In this document: positions 9,254-17,649 of the stretch, in pieces
Numbering within the stretch: the stretch's first letter is position 1
Layout of the letters: every line of letters starts with the position of its first letter
NCBI RefSeq assembly: GCF_001718415.1
Contig: NZ_CP013377.1
Coordinates: 2,232,001-2,296,000, forward strand
Source: Burkholderia pseudomultivorans
GTDB lineage: Bacteria; Pseudomonadota; Gammaproteobacteria; Burkholderiales; Burkholderiaceae
DNA: 64,000 nucleotides
Direction: 5' to 3'
Position numbers and translations under genes: made by a program
Notes under the pieces: model-generated
Told to the model about the DNA's origin: nothing
What the model saw: the letters and a program-made list of their open reading frames with translations, nothing else
The model's database searches: none

Positions 9254-9745
9254 ATGAACAGGATTCTCGTCAGCGCCTGCCTCGCAGGCCTGCCCGTGCG
9301 CTACGACGGTTCGGCGAAGACGGTCGCGGATGCGCTGCTGCAAACGTGGCGCGACGAGGGCCGCCTCGTCGTCGTATGCCCCGAGGTCGCCGCCGGCTTC
9401 GGCACGCCGCGCCGGCCGGCCGAGATCCGGCTGCATCGCAGCGGCGGCGACGTGCTGGCCGGCGCGGCGTCGATCTGCGACGACGCGGGCACGGACGTGA
9501 CCGCGATGTTCATCGACGGCGCGCACCACGCGCTGCGGCAGGCCACCGCGCAGGGCTGCCGCTATGCGCTGCTCGCGGACGGCAGTCCGTCGTGCGGCAG
9601 CAGCTTCATCTATGACGGCACGTTCTCGGGAACCCGGCATGAAGGCGCCGGCGTCACTGCCGCGCTGCTCGAACAGCATGGCATTCAGGTGTTCGCGCCG
9701 TCGCGACTGGCGGAACTGGCGGCGTTGATCGAGCGCGACGGTTGA
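9254..9745 (+). CDS. DUF523 family protein
   Basis: 163-aa protein of the YbbK/DUF523 family. The N-terminal ILVSACLAGLPVRYDG, central VCPEVAAGFGTPRRPAE and LADGSPSCGSSFIYDG segments are the family hallmarks, with three conserved cysteines (SAC, VCPE, PSCG) that could bind metal. It often occurs alone or fused to DUF1722; here it is unfused and has no functional neighbour. No good ribosome site precedes ATG 9254. Molecular function is unknown. Confidence 0.83.
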   Translation: MNRILVSACLAGLPVRYDGSAKTVADALLQTWRDEGRLVVVCPEVAAGFGTPRRPAEIRLHRSGGDVLAGAASICDDAGTDVTAMFIDGAHHALRQATAQGCRYALLADGSPSCGSSFIYDGTFSGTRHEGAGVTAALLEQHGIQVFAPSRLAELAALIERDG

Positions 9746-9922
9746 GGTCGAAGAGGCGCGCTGGCGGGCCCGAATCGAAGCATCACGCGCGCTGCCTGCC
9801 CGTCATCGTCGAACGCGGGCCGGCGCGCCGATGACGGCGCCGCGAGCACCAGCACGCGCGGTCGTCCCGGCGATGGCAGCGGAAACGACCGCACACGGCG
9901 CTCGCCGATTCGAACGCCGGCG

Positions 9923-11449
9923 TTACTGAAACGCCACCTCCGCAAAACTCCGCAGCTTGCGGCTATGCAGCTTGTCGAGCCCGTTCGTGCGCAGGATCTC
10001 CATCGCCTTCACGCCGATCTGCAGATGCTGATCGACCTGCGCGCGATAGAACTGGTCGGCCATGCCCGGCAGCTTCAGCTCGCCATGCAGCGGCTTGTCC
10101 GACACGCATAGCAGCGTGCCGTAGGGTACGCGGAAGCGGAAGCCGTTCGCGGCGATCGTCGCACTTTCCATGTCGAGCGCGATCGCGCGGCTCTGCGACA
10201 GCCGCTGCACCGGCTCGCGATGGTCGCGCAGTTCCCAGTTGCGGTTGTCGACGCTCGCGACCGTGCCCGTGCGCATCACGCGCTTCAGTTCGGCACCGTC
10301 GAGCTGCGTGACGTCGGCGACCGCGCGTTCGAGCGCGAGCTGCACTTCGGCCAGCGCCGGGATCGGCACCCACAGCGGCAGGTCGGCGTCGAGCACGTGG
10401 TCCTCGCGCACATAGCCGTGCGCAAGCACGTAGTCGCCGAGACGCTGCGTGTTGCGCAGCCCCGCGCAGTGGCCGAGCATCACCCACGCATGCGGACGCA
10501 GCACCGCGATGTGATCGGTGATCGTCTTCGCGTTCGACGGACCGACGCCGATGTTGACCATCGTGATGCCGCTGCCGTCCGCCCGCTTCAGGTGATACGC
10601 GGGCATCTGCGGCAGGCGCGGCGGCGCGGCGCCCTCGCCCGCTTCGCTGCCGAGGTTCGCGTTGTACGTGACGACGTCGCCCGGCTCGACGAACGCGCTG
10701 TACTGGCTGCGATAGGCGCGCACGTCGGGATCGTCGCTTTCCGTCATCATCGTGCGGCCGAGCTTCACGAACTCGTCGATGTAGAACTGGTAGTTCGTAT
10801 AAAGCACGTAGTTCTGGAAGTGCGTCGGCGACGTCGCGGTGTAGTGACGCAGCCGGTGCAGCGAGAAATCGACGCGCGCGGCCGTAAACAGCGCGAGCGG
10901 ATGCGGCTCGCCCGGCGACGGCTCGAACGTGCCGTTGACGATGCGATCGTCGAGATACGACAGGTCGGGCGTGTCGAAGATGTCGCGCATCGCGAGCAGG
11001 CTGTCGCGATCGAGCTCGCCTTCGAGATGGATGCCTTCGGGAAACGCGAAGTGAACGGGGATCGGCTGCGACGACACGCCGATCTCGATCTTCACATGGT
11101 GGTTCTTCGCGAGCAGGCGCAGTTGCTCGCGGTAGTAGTTGGCGAACAGGTCGGGACGCGTGACCGTCGTCTCGAAGACGCCCGGGCCCGCGACGAAGCC
11201 GTACGAACGGCGCGAGTCGACGTGCGTGTTGACGTCGGTGCGGATCCGCACGAACGGATAGCACGCGCGCACATGCTCGGTGATCGATTCGTGGCGACGA
11301 TAGCGCGCGAATGCGTCGCGCAGGAAACCGGTGTTCGTATCGTAGATGGCGGACAGCCGCGCGACGGCGGCAATCGGGTCGTCGAAAGCTTCGACCGGCG
11401 GACTTTCGGGCGTCAGCATCCGGTGCCGGCGGCTCAAATCGTTCTTCAT
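9923..11449 (-). CDS. amn: AMP nucleosidase
   Basis: Hydrolyses AMP to adenine and ribose 5-phosphate, controlling the adenylate pool (508 aa; the E. coli enzyme is 484). The C-terminal nucleoside-phosphorylase-like domain carries ALDMESATIAANGFRFRVPY and CVSDKPLHGELK, which match the catalytic region; the N-terminal domain (about 1-190) is the usual regulatory part. ATG 11449 has GAGGTG upstream at good spacing; ATG 11455 is a near alternative. It diverges from the DUF2782/thrB genes. Confidence 0.94.
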   Translation of the reverse strand: MKNDLSRRHRMLTPESPPVEAFDDPIAAVARLSAIYDTNTGFLRDAFARYRRHESITEHVRACYPFVRIRTDVNTHVDSRRSYGFVAGPGVFETTVTRPDLFANYYREQLRLLAKNHHVKIEIGVSSQPIPVHFAFPEGIHLEGELDRDSLLAMRDIFDTPDLSYLDDRIVNGTFEPSPGEPHPLALFTAARVDFSLHRLRHYTATSPTHFQNYVLYTNYQFYIDEFVKLGRTMMTESDDPDVRAYRSQYSAFVEPGDVVTYNANLGSEAGEGAAPPRLPQMPAYHLKRADGSGITMVNIGVGPSNAKTITDHIAVLRPHAWVMLGHCAGLRNTQRLGDYVLAHGYVREDHVLDADLPLWVPIPALAEVQLALERAVADVTQLDGAELKRVMRTGTVASVDNRNWELRDHREPVQRLSQSRAIALDMESATIAANGFRFRVPYGTLLCVSDKPLHGELKLPGMADQFYRAQVDQHLQIGVKAMEILRTNGLDKLHSRKLRSFAEVAFQ

Positions 11450-11578
11450 TTTCATCACCTCGTCTGATCCGACGACATTACCACGGAACCCGGTCACGCT
11501 CATGGCCGTCCGAGGGCACGCGAGGGCCGGATGGCGCGCAGTATTTGCTAAAATCGGTAGGTTCACTGGAGACTCATC

Positions 11579-11974
11579 ATGAAGCCGCTCATTCTCGTCG
11601 TCGCTGCCGCCGCGTTTGCCGCCGCCAGCGTCGCTCACGCCGCCGGCGGCACGCCTGCCGCCGACGCGCAGGCCCAGGCCGAGGCCAACGAAGCCGCCGG
11701 CCTGCCCGATCTCCGCCAGATCAACCGGCCCGGCGCGGAAGTCACGTCGAAGGTCGATTTCAGCGACATCCGGCGCACCCCGAGCTTCCACGAAAAGAGC
11801 AAGAACGGCACCGAGGTCACCGAGTATCGCGACCGCGGCAAGCCGGTCGAGATCGACGTGAAGTCGAACTTCGGCACGCGCTACCAGATGAGCTCGACGC
11901 CCGACACGTCGCCGAAACCGCACGATGCGGGCGTGCCGATCACGCGCCTGCCGTCGGTCAACCTCCGCTACTGA
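11579..11974 (+). CDS. Exported DUF2782 family protein
   Basis: 131-aa protein with a clear Sec signal peptide (MKPLILVVAAAAFAAASVAHA) and a soluble periplasmic part rich in charged residues (VTEYRDRGKPVEIDV, FGTRYQM). It resembles DUF2782, which in pseudomonads also lies between polA and thrB; the same arrangement here (polA, then DUF2782, thrB) supports the call. GGAG precedes the start. A TAAAAT -10-like box lies at 11549-11554. It probably shares a transcript with thrB. Function unknown. Confidence 0.8.
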   Translation: MKPLILVVAAAAFAAASVAHAAGGTPAADAQAQAEANEAAGLPDLRQINRPGAEVTSKVDFSDIRRTPSFHEKSKNGTEVTEYRDRGKPVEIDVKSNFGTRYQMSSTPDTSPKPHDAGVPITRLPSVNLRY

Positions 11975-12074
11975 CCGCTGCCGCGCCGCATCGACAACAC
12001 CGCGGCGCGCCGCCCCTTCACCTCCCGCCGCGACCGCCTCGCGCGGGCCGACAATCTGACCAGACGCATCCCGC

Positions 12075-13073
12075 ATGGCCGTTTTCACCGCTGTTTCCGA
12101 CTCCGATCTCGCGCAATGGATGCGCCACTATGAACTGGGCGATGTCGTCGCGTTCCGCGGCATTCCGTCCGGCATCGAAAACAGCAATTTCTTCCTGACG
12201 ACGACGCGCGGCGAATACGTCCTCACGATCTTCGAAAAGCTCACGGCCGAACAGCTGCCGTTCTACCTCGACCTGATGCGCCACCTCGCCGGCCACGGCG
12301 TGCCGGTGCCGGATCCGGTCCCGCGCAACGACGGCGCGCTGTTCGGCGAACTGCACGGCAAGCCGGCCGCGATCGTCACGAAGCTCGACGGCGCGGCCGA
12401 ACTCGCGCCCGGGGTCGAACACTGCATCGAGGTCGGGCAGATGCTTGCGCGCCTGCATCTCGCGGGGCGCGACTATCCGCGCCATCAGCCGAACCTGCGC
12501 AGCCTGCCATGGTGGCAAGACAACGTGCCGGCGATCGTGTCGTTCATCACGGACGCGCAGCGCGCGCTGCTCGAAGGCGAACTCGCGCACCAGGCCGGTT
12601 TCTTCGCGTCGGACGACTACGCGGCGCTGCCGGAAGGGCCGTGCCATTGCGACCTGTTCCGCGACAACGTGCTGTTCGCGCATGCCGCGCCGGATACCGG
12701 TCACGCGGTGCGGCTCGGCGGCTTCTTCGACTTCTATTTCGCGGGCTGCGACAAGTGGTTGTTCGACGTCGCGGTGACCGTCAACGACTGGTGCGTCGAC
12801 CTCGCGACCGGCGCACTCGACGCCGCGCGCGCGGACGCGCTGCTGCGCGCGTACCAGACCGTGCGACCGTTCACGGCCGAGGAGCGCCGCCACTGGAGCG
12901 ACATGCTGCGCGCGGGCGCGTACCGCTTCTGGGTGTCGCGCCTGTACGACTTCCACCTGCCGCGTGCGGCCGAGATGCTCAAGCCGCACGACCCCGGCCA
13001 TTTCGAACGCATCCTGCGTGAGCGTATCGCCCATACGCCCGTGCTTCCCGAGATCCAAACCGCATGCAACTGA
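12075..13073 (+). CDS. thrB: Homoserine kinase (ThrB type II, APH/ChoK fold)
   Basis: Phosphorylates homoserine in threonine biosynthesis (332 aa). This is the kinase-fold ThrB of Pseudomonas and Burkholderia rather than the GHMP form: N-terminal [11 protein letters not shown] nucleotide loop, catalytic [12 protein letters not shown] (Brenner-type motif with the catalytic Asp) and metal-binding [13 protein letters not shown]. It lies downstream of DUF2782 and overlaps the next gene by 10 nt, suggesting translational coupling. No other threonine-pathway genes are in the window. Confidence 0.95.
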   Translation: MAVFTAVSDSDLAQWMRHYELGDVVAFRGIPSGIENSNFFLTTTRGEYVLTIFEKLTAEQLPFYLDLMRHLAGHGVPVPDPVPRNDGALFGELHGKPAAIVTKLDGAAELAPGVEHCIEVGQMLARLHLAGRDYPRHQPNLRSLPWWQDNVPAIVSFITDAQRALLEGELAHQAGFFASDDYAALPEGPCHCDLFRDNVLFAHAAPDTGHAVRLGGFFDFYFAGCDKWLFDVAVTVNDWCVDLATGALDAARADALLRAYQTVRPFTAEERRHWSDMLRAGAYRFWVSRLYDFHLPRAAEMLKPHDPGHFERILRERIAHTPVLPEIQTACN

Positions 13074-13873
13074 TCGAAGTGCCCGCCAAAACGGGCTATG
13101 TCTGGTTCCGACAAGGCATCTGGCTGTTCCGCCGGAATCCGCTTGCGTTCATCACGCTGTTCTTCACGTACCTGCTCGCGATCACGCTGGTGTCGATGGT
13201 GCCGGTGGTCGGCGCGGCGCTGCCGCTGCTGTTCATTCCCGGCATCGCGGTCGGCTTCATGGCCGCGTGCCGCGATACGGTGGCCGGCAAGCCGGTGATG
13301 CCGACGATCCTGATCGACGGCTTCCGCTCGTACGGCACCGTCGCGACCCAGCGGCTGCTCGTGCTCGGCGCGATCTACGTCGCGTCGATGGTCGTCGTGT
13401 TCGCCGCGTCGTCGGTGGTCGACGGCGGCATGCTGTTTCATCTGATGCTCGGCGCGACGGGCGACACCAACCCGGCGCCGGAAGCGCTGGCCGCACAGGG
13501 CACGCTCGGCGCGCTGATGTTCGCGACGCTGCTGTACGTGCCGGTCGCAATGCTGTTCTGGTTCGCGCCGGTGCTGATCGCCTGGCACGACATTCCGCCC
13601 GCGAAGGCGCTGTTCTTCAGCGTCGTCAGCTGCTGGCGCAACCGCGGCGCGTTCGTCGTGTACGGGCTGCTGTGGTTCGCCGTCGCGCTCGGCACGTCGC
13701 TCGGCCTGTCGCTGCTGCTGCAGGCGCTCGGCGCGGGCGCCTATGCGCTGACGGTCATGATGCCGGTGACGATCATCATCGTCACGATGCTGTACTGCTC
13801 GTTCTATGCGACCTATCGCGGCTGCTTCGGCGTGCAGGAGCCCGGCGCGACGCCGACCACGTCCGGCCGCTGA
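13064..13873 (+). CDS. BPSS1780-family integral membrane protein
   Basis: 269-aa inner-membrane protein with about six hydrophobic segments, the first [20 protein letters not shown] (about 27-46). The N-terminal soluble lead [17 protein letters not shown] is characteristic of this family, named from B. pseudomallei BPSS1780. The start ATG overlaps the thrB stop region by 10 nt, so the two are co-translated. Function unknown; conserved pairing with thrB does not by itself imply a role in threonine metabolism. Confidence 0.83.
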   Translation: MQLIEVPAKTGYVWFRQGIWLFRRNPLAFITLFFTYLLAITLVSMVPVVGAALPLLFIPGIAVGFMAACRDTVAGKPVMPTILIDGFRSYGTVATQRLLVLGAIYVASMVVVFAASSVVDGGMLFHLMLGATGDTNPAPEALAAQGTLGALMFATLLYVPVAMLFWFAPVLIAWHDIPPAKALFFSVVSCWRNRGAFVVYGLLWFAVALGTSLGLSLLLQALGAGAYALTVMMPVTIIIVTMLYCSFYATYRGCFGVQEPGATPTTSGR

Positions 13874-13887
13874 AGGCCGGCGACGAA

Positions 13888-13918
13888 CAGGCCGGCATCG
13901 ACTGCCGGCCTGCGCTTT
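13888..13918 (+). terminator. Terminator after the thrB operon
   Basis: 9-bp stem CAGGCCGGC / GCCGGCCTG (13888-13896 / 13904-13912), loop ATCGACT, followed by CGCTTTT. Confidence 0.82.
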
Positions 13919-14021
13919 TCCGCCGCCGGGGCGATCGGCGCGGCATTCCCCTTCGCTGTCGTCCCACCCGTCCCGCTTCGCGCACGCGCCGAGCCCGGGC
14001 AACGCTGTTCAATCCGCTCTT

Positions 14022-14055
14022 TTGCGCGCAAAATAATTTGCATGTAAATCGTTAG
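14022..14055 (+). promoter_or_regulatory. ohrR promoter with probable OhrR operator
   Basis: A TTGCGC -35 (14022-14027) and TAAATC -10 (14045-14050), 17 bp apart. The 20-mer 14036-14055 (ATTTGCATGTAAATCGTTAG) overlaps the -10 and matches the ohr upstream element at 15 of 20 positions, including a TAA/TTA dyad. This suggests OhrR represses itself. Confidence 0.68.
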
Positions 14056-14078
14056 CGCATTCGCGCGCGCCCCGAATC

Positions 14079-14531
14079 ATGGATCGCCTGCCCGACCTGC
14101 CCCAGACCCTCGACGAGCAATTGTGCTTCGCGCTCTACTCGACTTCGCACGCGATGACGAAGGCGTACAAGCCGCTGCTCGACAAGCTGTCGCTGACCTA
14201 TCCCCAATATCTCGCGATGCTCGTGCTGTGGGAGCGCGACGACATCGCGGTCAAGGACATCGCCGCGCGGCTCGATCTCGATCCGGCCACCGTCACGCCG
14301 CTGCTCAAGCGCCTGGAAGCGCTCGGCTACGTCGAGCGCGTGCGCAGCGCGGCCGACGAGCGCGTCGTCAACGTCCATGTCACGCCCGCCGGACGTGCGC
14401 TGAGGGAACAGGCGCGCTCGGTGCCTGCCGAGCTGTTCTGCACGATGCAGCAAACGCCCGACTTCCTGCTCAGGCTGCGCGCCGATCTGCGGCAGCTGCG
14501 CGATGCGCTGGGGACCGCCGGCGACCGCTGA
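14079..14531 (+). CDS. ohrR: Organic hydroperoxide-sensing MarR-family repressor OhrR
   Basis: 150-aa winged-helix MarR protein. The N-terminal [13 protein letters not shown] carries the reactive sensing Cys16 that defines OhrR; organic peroxide oxidises it and releases DNA. The wing and recognition-helix region includes [16 protein letters not shown] and the wing [14 protein letters not shown]. It lies directly upstream of ohr on the same strand, each with its own near-identical operator, the standard OhrR/Ohr layout. A second resolving Cys is present in [10 protein letters not shown], consistent with a two-Cys sensing mechanism. Confidence 0.95.
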   Translation: MDRLPDLPQTLDEQLCFALYSTSHAMTKAYKPLLDKLSLTYPQYLAMLVLWERDDIAVKDIAARLDLDPATVTPLLKRLEALGYVERVRSAADERVVNVHVTPAGRALREQARSVPAELFCTMQQTPDFLLRLRADLRQLRDALGTAGDR

Positions 14532-14587
14532 CGCATCCGGCACCACCGCCCCGCCCGGCCTCGCCGGGTTTTTCTTCAAAAATTCAT

Positions 14588-14616
14588 TTGCACACTAATC
14601 TTTAGTGTTCTATATT
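14588..14616 (+). promoter_or_regulatory. ohr promoter with perfect dyad operator
   Basis: TTGCAC -35 (14588-14593) and TATATT -10 (14611-14616) with a 17-bp spacer. The spacer holds CACTAA-TCT-TTAGTG (14593-14607), a perfect 6-bp inverted repeat placed where a bound repressor would block polymerase. Confidence 0.75.
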
Positions 14617-14686
14617 TTCCTCGTGGCCGGCGACACAAGCGTCCGACCGGACCGCTTTCCATTGACTTTTCGACAGGAGCTGCACG

Positions 14687-15106
14687 ATGAACATTCTGTA
14701 CAAGACCAGTGCCACGAGCACGGGCGGCCGCGACGGCCGTGCGGTATCGGCCGACAACAAGCTGGACGTGAAGCTGGCCGCGCCGCGCGAGCTGGGCGGC
14801 ACGGGCGCGGAAGGCACGAATCCGGAGCAGCTGTTCGCCGCAGGTTACTCGGCCTGCTTCCTGAGCGCGATGAAATTCGTGGCGGGCCAGAACAAGCAGA
14901 CGCTGCCGGCCGACACGCAGGTCACCGCGGAAGTGGGCATCGGCCCGAACGACGCCGGCGGCTTCGGCCTCGACATCGAGTTGCGCGTCTCGCTGCCGGG
15001 CCTCGACAAGAACGATGCGCAGACGCTCGTGGACAAGGCGCACCAGGTCTGCCCGTATTCGAATGCGACGCGCAACAACGTGCCGGTGCGACTGACGGTC
15101 GTCTGA
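14687..15106 (+). CDS. ohr: Organic hydroperoxide resistance protein (Ohr peroxidase)
   Basis: 139-aa OsmC/Ohr-fold thiol peroxidase that reduces organic and fatty-acid hydroperoxides with lipoylated-protein electrons. Both redox cysteines are present: Cys57 in AGYSACFLSAMKF and Cys122 in VCPYSNATR. The catalytic Arg in the N-terminal region and the C-terminal NVPVRLTV match Ohr rather than OsmC. It has its own promoter and operator and is closed by a long hairpin terminator. Confidence 0.97.
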   Translation: MNILYKTSATSTGGRDGRAVSADNKLDVKLAAPRELGGTGAEGTNPEQLFAAGYSACFLSAMKFVAGQNKQTLPADTQVTAEVGIGPNDAGGFGLDIELRVSLPGLDKNDAQTLVDKAHQVCPYSNATRNNVPVRLTVV

Positions 15107-15127
15107 TACGACGCGCGCGCCGAATGC

Positions 15128-15168
15128 AAAAAGGGCGTGTGCGGCTCATTGCCGCACACGCCCTTTCG
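15128..15168. terminator. Long hairpin terminator between ohr and the DUF3563 gene
   Basis: A perfect 16-bp stem (15130-15145 / 15151-15166) with loop TCATT. AAAGGG at one end and CCCTTT at the other make it usable from both strands, matching the convergent genes either side. Confidence 0.88.
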
Positions 15169-15221
15169 CGTGATGCGCCGGAACGGCGGACCGGCCGGCC
15201 CGGCGTTCCTCGTTCGTTCGC

Positions 15222-15398
15222 TTAACGCGCGCCGATCGAGTACGGGCGGTTCATCGCCGCTTCGCGGTCGATCTTGCGCATGCGGAATTCGAGATCGTAG
15301 ATGTCGGTCGCTTCGGACAGGTACGCCTCGGCGCGCTCTTTCGCGGCCTGTTCGGCGTTCTTGGTCAGCATCAGGAAGAGGTGGCTCAGCAGGTACAT
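15222..15398 (-). CDS. Small DUF3563 family protein
   Basis: 58-aa protein: a hydrophobic N-terminus (MYLLSHLFLML) then a charged helix (KNAEQAAKERAEAYLSEATD) with IYDLEFRMRKIDRE, the DUF3563 pattern of Burkholderiales. The start is ATG 15398. A longer in-frame ATG at 15458 would place a TATAAT promoter box and a perfect palindrome inside the coding region, so it is rejected. Function unknown. Its promoter is the most unusual regulatory site in this part of the window. Confidence 0.8.
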   Translation of the reverse strand: MYLLSHLFLMLTKNAEQAAKERAEAYLSEATDIYDLEFRMRKIDREAAMNRPYSIGAR

Positions 15399-15418
15399 GA
15401 TCGATCTCGCAATTCGTT

Positions 15419-15456
15419 GACTAGGGTTTTCCCGTATTATAGGGAAAACCCTAGTC
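15419..15456 (-). promoter_or_regulatory. Promoter with a 15-bp perfect inverted repeat enclosing the -10 box
   Basis: Arms GACTAGGGTTTTCCC (15419-15433) and its exact complement (15442-15456) flank an 8-nt loop that reads TATAATAC on the minus strand, a consensus -10. A weak TGGCAA -35 lies 17 bp upstream. Transcription would begin inside the proximal arm and run into the DUF3563 gene. Confidence 0.72.
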
Positions 15457-15471
15457 ATTTGCCAGCCTCGA

Positions 15472-16581
15472 TCAGACGGTGCGTCGTTCGGTCGCCACAG
15501 TGCGCCGGTGCTCGGCGAAAAAGGACCAGGTCATCGCGCTCGCGTCCGGGCCGACCGCCGCATGGAACGGCACGGCTTCGTCGCCGCCCGCCCATGCGTG
15601 ATCGAGCCCCTTCACATGGCAGAGCCGCACGATCGTCTCGCCCTCGCGGCATACGTCGACGATCTGTGCGCCCGCCTTGCGCGTTTCGACGCGCTCGCCG
15701 CCGCGCAGCGCCCCGCGGCTGTCGGCCAGCCCGTTCAGGCGCATGAACTGCACCGTGAGCTGGTCGGCGTTCTTCGGCGCGACGACATGGTCGCCGTCGC
15801 CCTGCACGATCAGCGCAGGCATGCCCGGATAGGCGGCCGAATCGACCAGCGCGTCGACGGTCGCGGCCGGGTTCTGGCGCAGGCCGCGCCGCATCACGTC
15901 CATCGCGGTGATCCCCGAATTCGCCTCGCCCATCGCCGGGCCCGAATGCAGCGCCACGGCCGCGAAACGGTCCGGATGATGCAGCGCGAGCAGCGCCGCG
16001 AGACCCGCGCCGGCCGACAGGCCCGCGACATAGACGCGCGACGCGTCGAAACCGTGTTCGTCCACCAGCGCGTCGACCAGCGAGGCGACCGCGTCCGCCT
16101 CGCCGCGGCCCGCGCGGTCCGTATCCTCATACCAGTGCCAGCAGCCGTGCGAGTGCGCCCGCCGCGACTGCTCGGGGTACAGCACCGCAAAGCCGTGCTT
16201 GTCGGCCAGCAGGTTCATCCGCGTGCCCTGCACGAACTCGTCGACGCTCTGCTGGCAGCCGTGCAGCATCACGACCAGCGGCATCGCACCGCGCCGACGG
16301 CCGGTCGGCACGTAGAGGCCGTACGCGAGCTGCTGGACCAGGCGGCCGAGCGCGGGCGCCATCGGGTGCTCGCCGCGCGTCCATTCGCCGGTCGCCCAGG
16401 CGGCGGCGCGCGGACGCACGCGCGACTCGCGCGGCGGGGACAGTTCGGATGCGGCAGGCGTCGCGGCAGCTTCGAGCACGTCGCGCGTGATCCGCTGGGC
16501 ATCGCGCGCCGCGCGCTTGCCGACCGGAGACAGCATGCGTTTCATGCCGCCCAGCCACATCTTCGTCAGACTTTTGGTCAT
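15472..16581 (-). CDS. PHB depolymerase-family esterase (LpqC/type-1-like)
   Basis: Alpha/beta-hydrolase esterase of the poly(3-hydroxybutyrate) depolymerase family (369 aa). The oxyanion-hole segment VVMLHGCQQSVDEF and nucleophile box GLSAGAG are intact; Asp and His candidates lie in VQGDGDHVV and KGLDHAWAGG. The ordinary N-terminus lacks a clear Sec signal (MTKSLTKMWLGGMKR), so it may be intracellular or act on small esters, as many family members do. ATG 16581 is taken; the in-frame TTG 16584 is less likely. Polymer specificity is not supported by a substrate-binding domain. Confidence 0.83.
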   Translation of the reverse strand: MTKSLTKMWLGGMKRMLSPVGKRAARDAQRITRDVLEAAATPAASELSPPRESRVRPRAAAWATGEWTRGEHPMAPALGRLVQQLAYGLYVPTGRRRGAMPLVVMLHGCQQSVDEFVQGTRMNLLADKHGFAVLYPEQSRRAHSHGCWHWYEDTDRAGRGEADAVASLVDALVDEHGFDASRVYVAGLSAGAGLAALLALHHPDRFAAVALHSGPAMGEANSGITAMDVMRRGLRQNPAATVDALVDSAAYPGMPALIVQGDGDHVVAPKNADQLTVQFMRLNGLADSRGALRGGERVETRKAGAQIVDVCREGETIVRLCHVKGLDHAWAGGDEAVPFHAAVGPDASAMTWSFFAEHRRTVATERRTV

Positions 16582-16733
16582 CAATCGGGCTCGCAGTCAG
16601 GAAAATTGGGGACGCCACATTCGGCGTATCGTTCAAAATTGTGCAATGCACCATACCATTGTTTATGGGATTTTTCCTGCGTGCGGATAGTTCCCGGTCG
16701 CACCAAAAAACGGGCCTCGTACGCGTGCGGCGC

Positions 16734-16739
16734 TATACT
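16734..16739 (+). promoter_or_regulatory. Putative -10 box for the PAP2 gene
   Basis: TATACT preceded by GC-rich sequence, about 90 bp before the start codon. No convincing -35 is visible. Confidence 0.4.
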
Positions 16740-16829
16740 GGGGTTTCGCCGCTTGTATCCGTTGTAGTCGTTCTTCCCGGCTCGCGCGTTGATTTAAGCA
16801 TCCGTCCTGCCCTGCACGTTCCCTTCCCG

Positions 16830-17528
16830 ATGTTCGACCTGCCGCCTCACCTGTGGATCACGATCACCGCGTTCGGTGGCGCGGGCCTGACCTTGCCGCT
16901 CGCCATCACGATCGCGGTCTGGCTCGCGCTCGGTTACTCGTGGCAGCGTGCGCTCGCGTGGCTCGGCGTGCTGGCGGCCGCGATCGGCGTGGTCGCGCTG
17001 ACGAAGATCGCGTTCCTCGGCTGGGGGATCGGCGTGCGCGCGTGGGATTTCACCGGCTTCAGCGGCCACGCGATGCTGTCGACCTCGGTCTATCCGGTCG
17101 CGATCTTCCTCGCCTTGATCCGCACGCGCACGCCGGTGCGGCTCGCCGGCATCGCGCTCGGGCTCGCGGCCGGCATCGCGGTCGGCGTGTCGCGCGTCGC
17201 GCTCGACGCCCATTCGCCGTCCGAATCGGTGACGGGCTGCATCGTCGGCGCGATCGCCGCGCTGGCCTTCATCGCCGGCTCGTGGCGCGCGGTGCCGCAC
17301 CGCTGGTCGGTGCCGGCCGTCGTCGCGAGCCTCGCGCTCGTCACCGTCGCGCTGCACGGCATCACGGTGCCGTCGCACCGCTGGGTCACCAAGGTCGCGC
17401 TGCAGCTGTCGGGCCACGAGCGCCCGTTCGTGCGTGCGCGCTGGAAAGCGAACCCCAATTACCGCCCCGCGTCGCAGCCGTCGTCGCTGCAGCGCACCGA
17501 ATCGCAGGCGCATACGCTGCACGCCTAG
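16830..17528 (+). CDS. PAP2-superfamily membrane phosphatase-like protein
   Basis: 232-aa protein with about five hydrophobic helices. PAP2 motif C2 is clear (SGHAMLSTS). Motif C3 reads SRVALDAHSPSES, keeping the Arg and His but having Glu where Asp is usual. A canonical KxxxxxxRP C1 motif is not visible. ATG 16830 (MFDLPPHLW) is chosen because it begins the membrane domain; an upstream in-frame ATG (16641) would start before the likely -10 box. Family members dephosphorylate lipid pyrophosphates such as undecaprenyl-PP. Activity here is uncertain given the altered motifs. Confidence 0.75.
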   Translation: MFDLPPHLWITITAFGGAGLTLPLAITIAVWLALGYSWQRALAWLGVLAAAIGVVALTKIAFLGWGIGVRAWDFTGFSGHAMLSTSVYPVAIFLALIRTRTPVRLAGIALGLAAGIAVGVSRVALDAHSPSESVTGCIVGAIAALAFIAGSWRAVPHRWSVPAVVASLALVTVALHGITVPSHRWVTKVALQLSGHERPFVRARWKANPNYRPASQPSSLQRTESQAHTLHA

Positions 17529-17592
17529 CCGGTCGCGCCGTTTTCCTCGTCCGAACCGTTCATGTGCCCCATCGCATGAGCGGTATGTCGAG

Positions 17593-17616
17593 CGTTATAA
17601 CCCGCCCTATATTACG
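17593..17616 (+). promoter_or_regulatory. ModE-type operator upstream of modA
   Basis: Imperfect dyad with arms CGTTATA and TATATTACG around a GC-rich centre, closely resembling the known E. coli ModE site (CGTTATAT...ATATAACG). It lies 34 bp before modA, and a modE gene is present nearby. Confidence 0.72.
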
Positions 17617-17649
17617 ATTACGGTTTTCACTGATCAGAAGCCATCCGCC

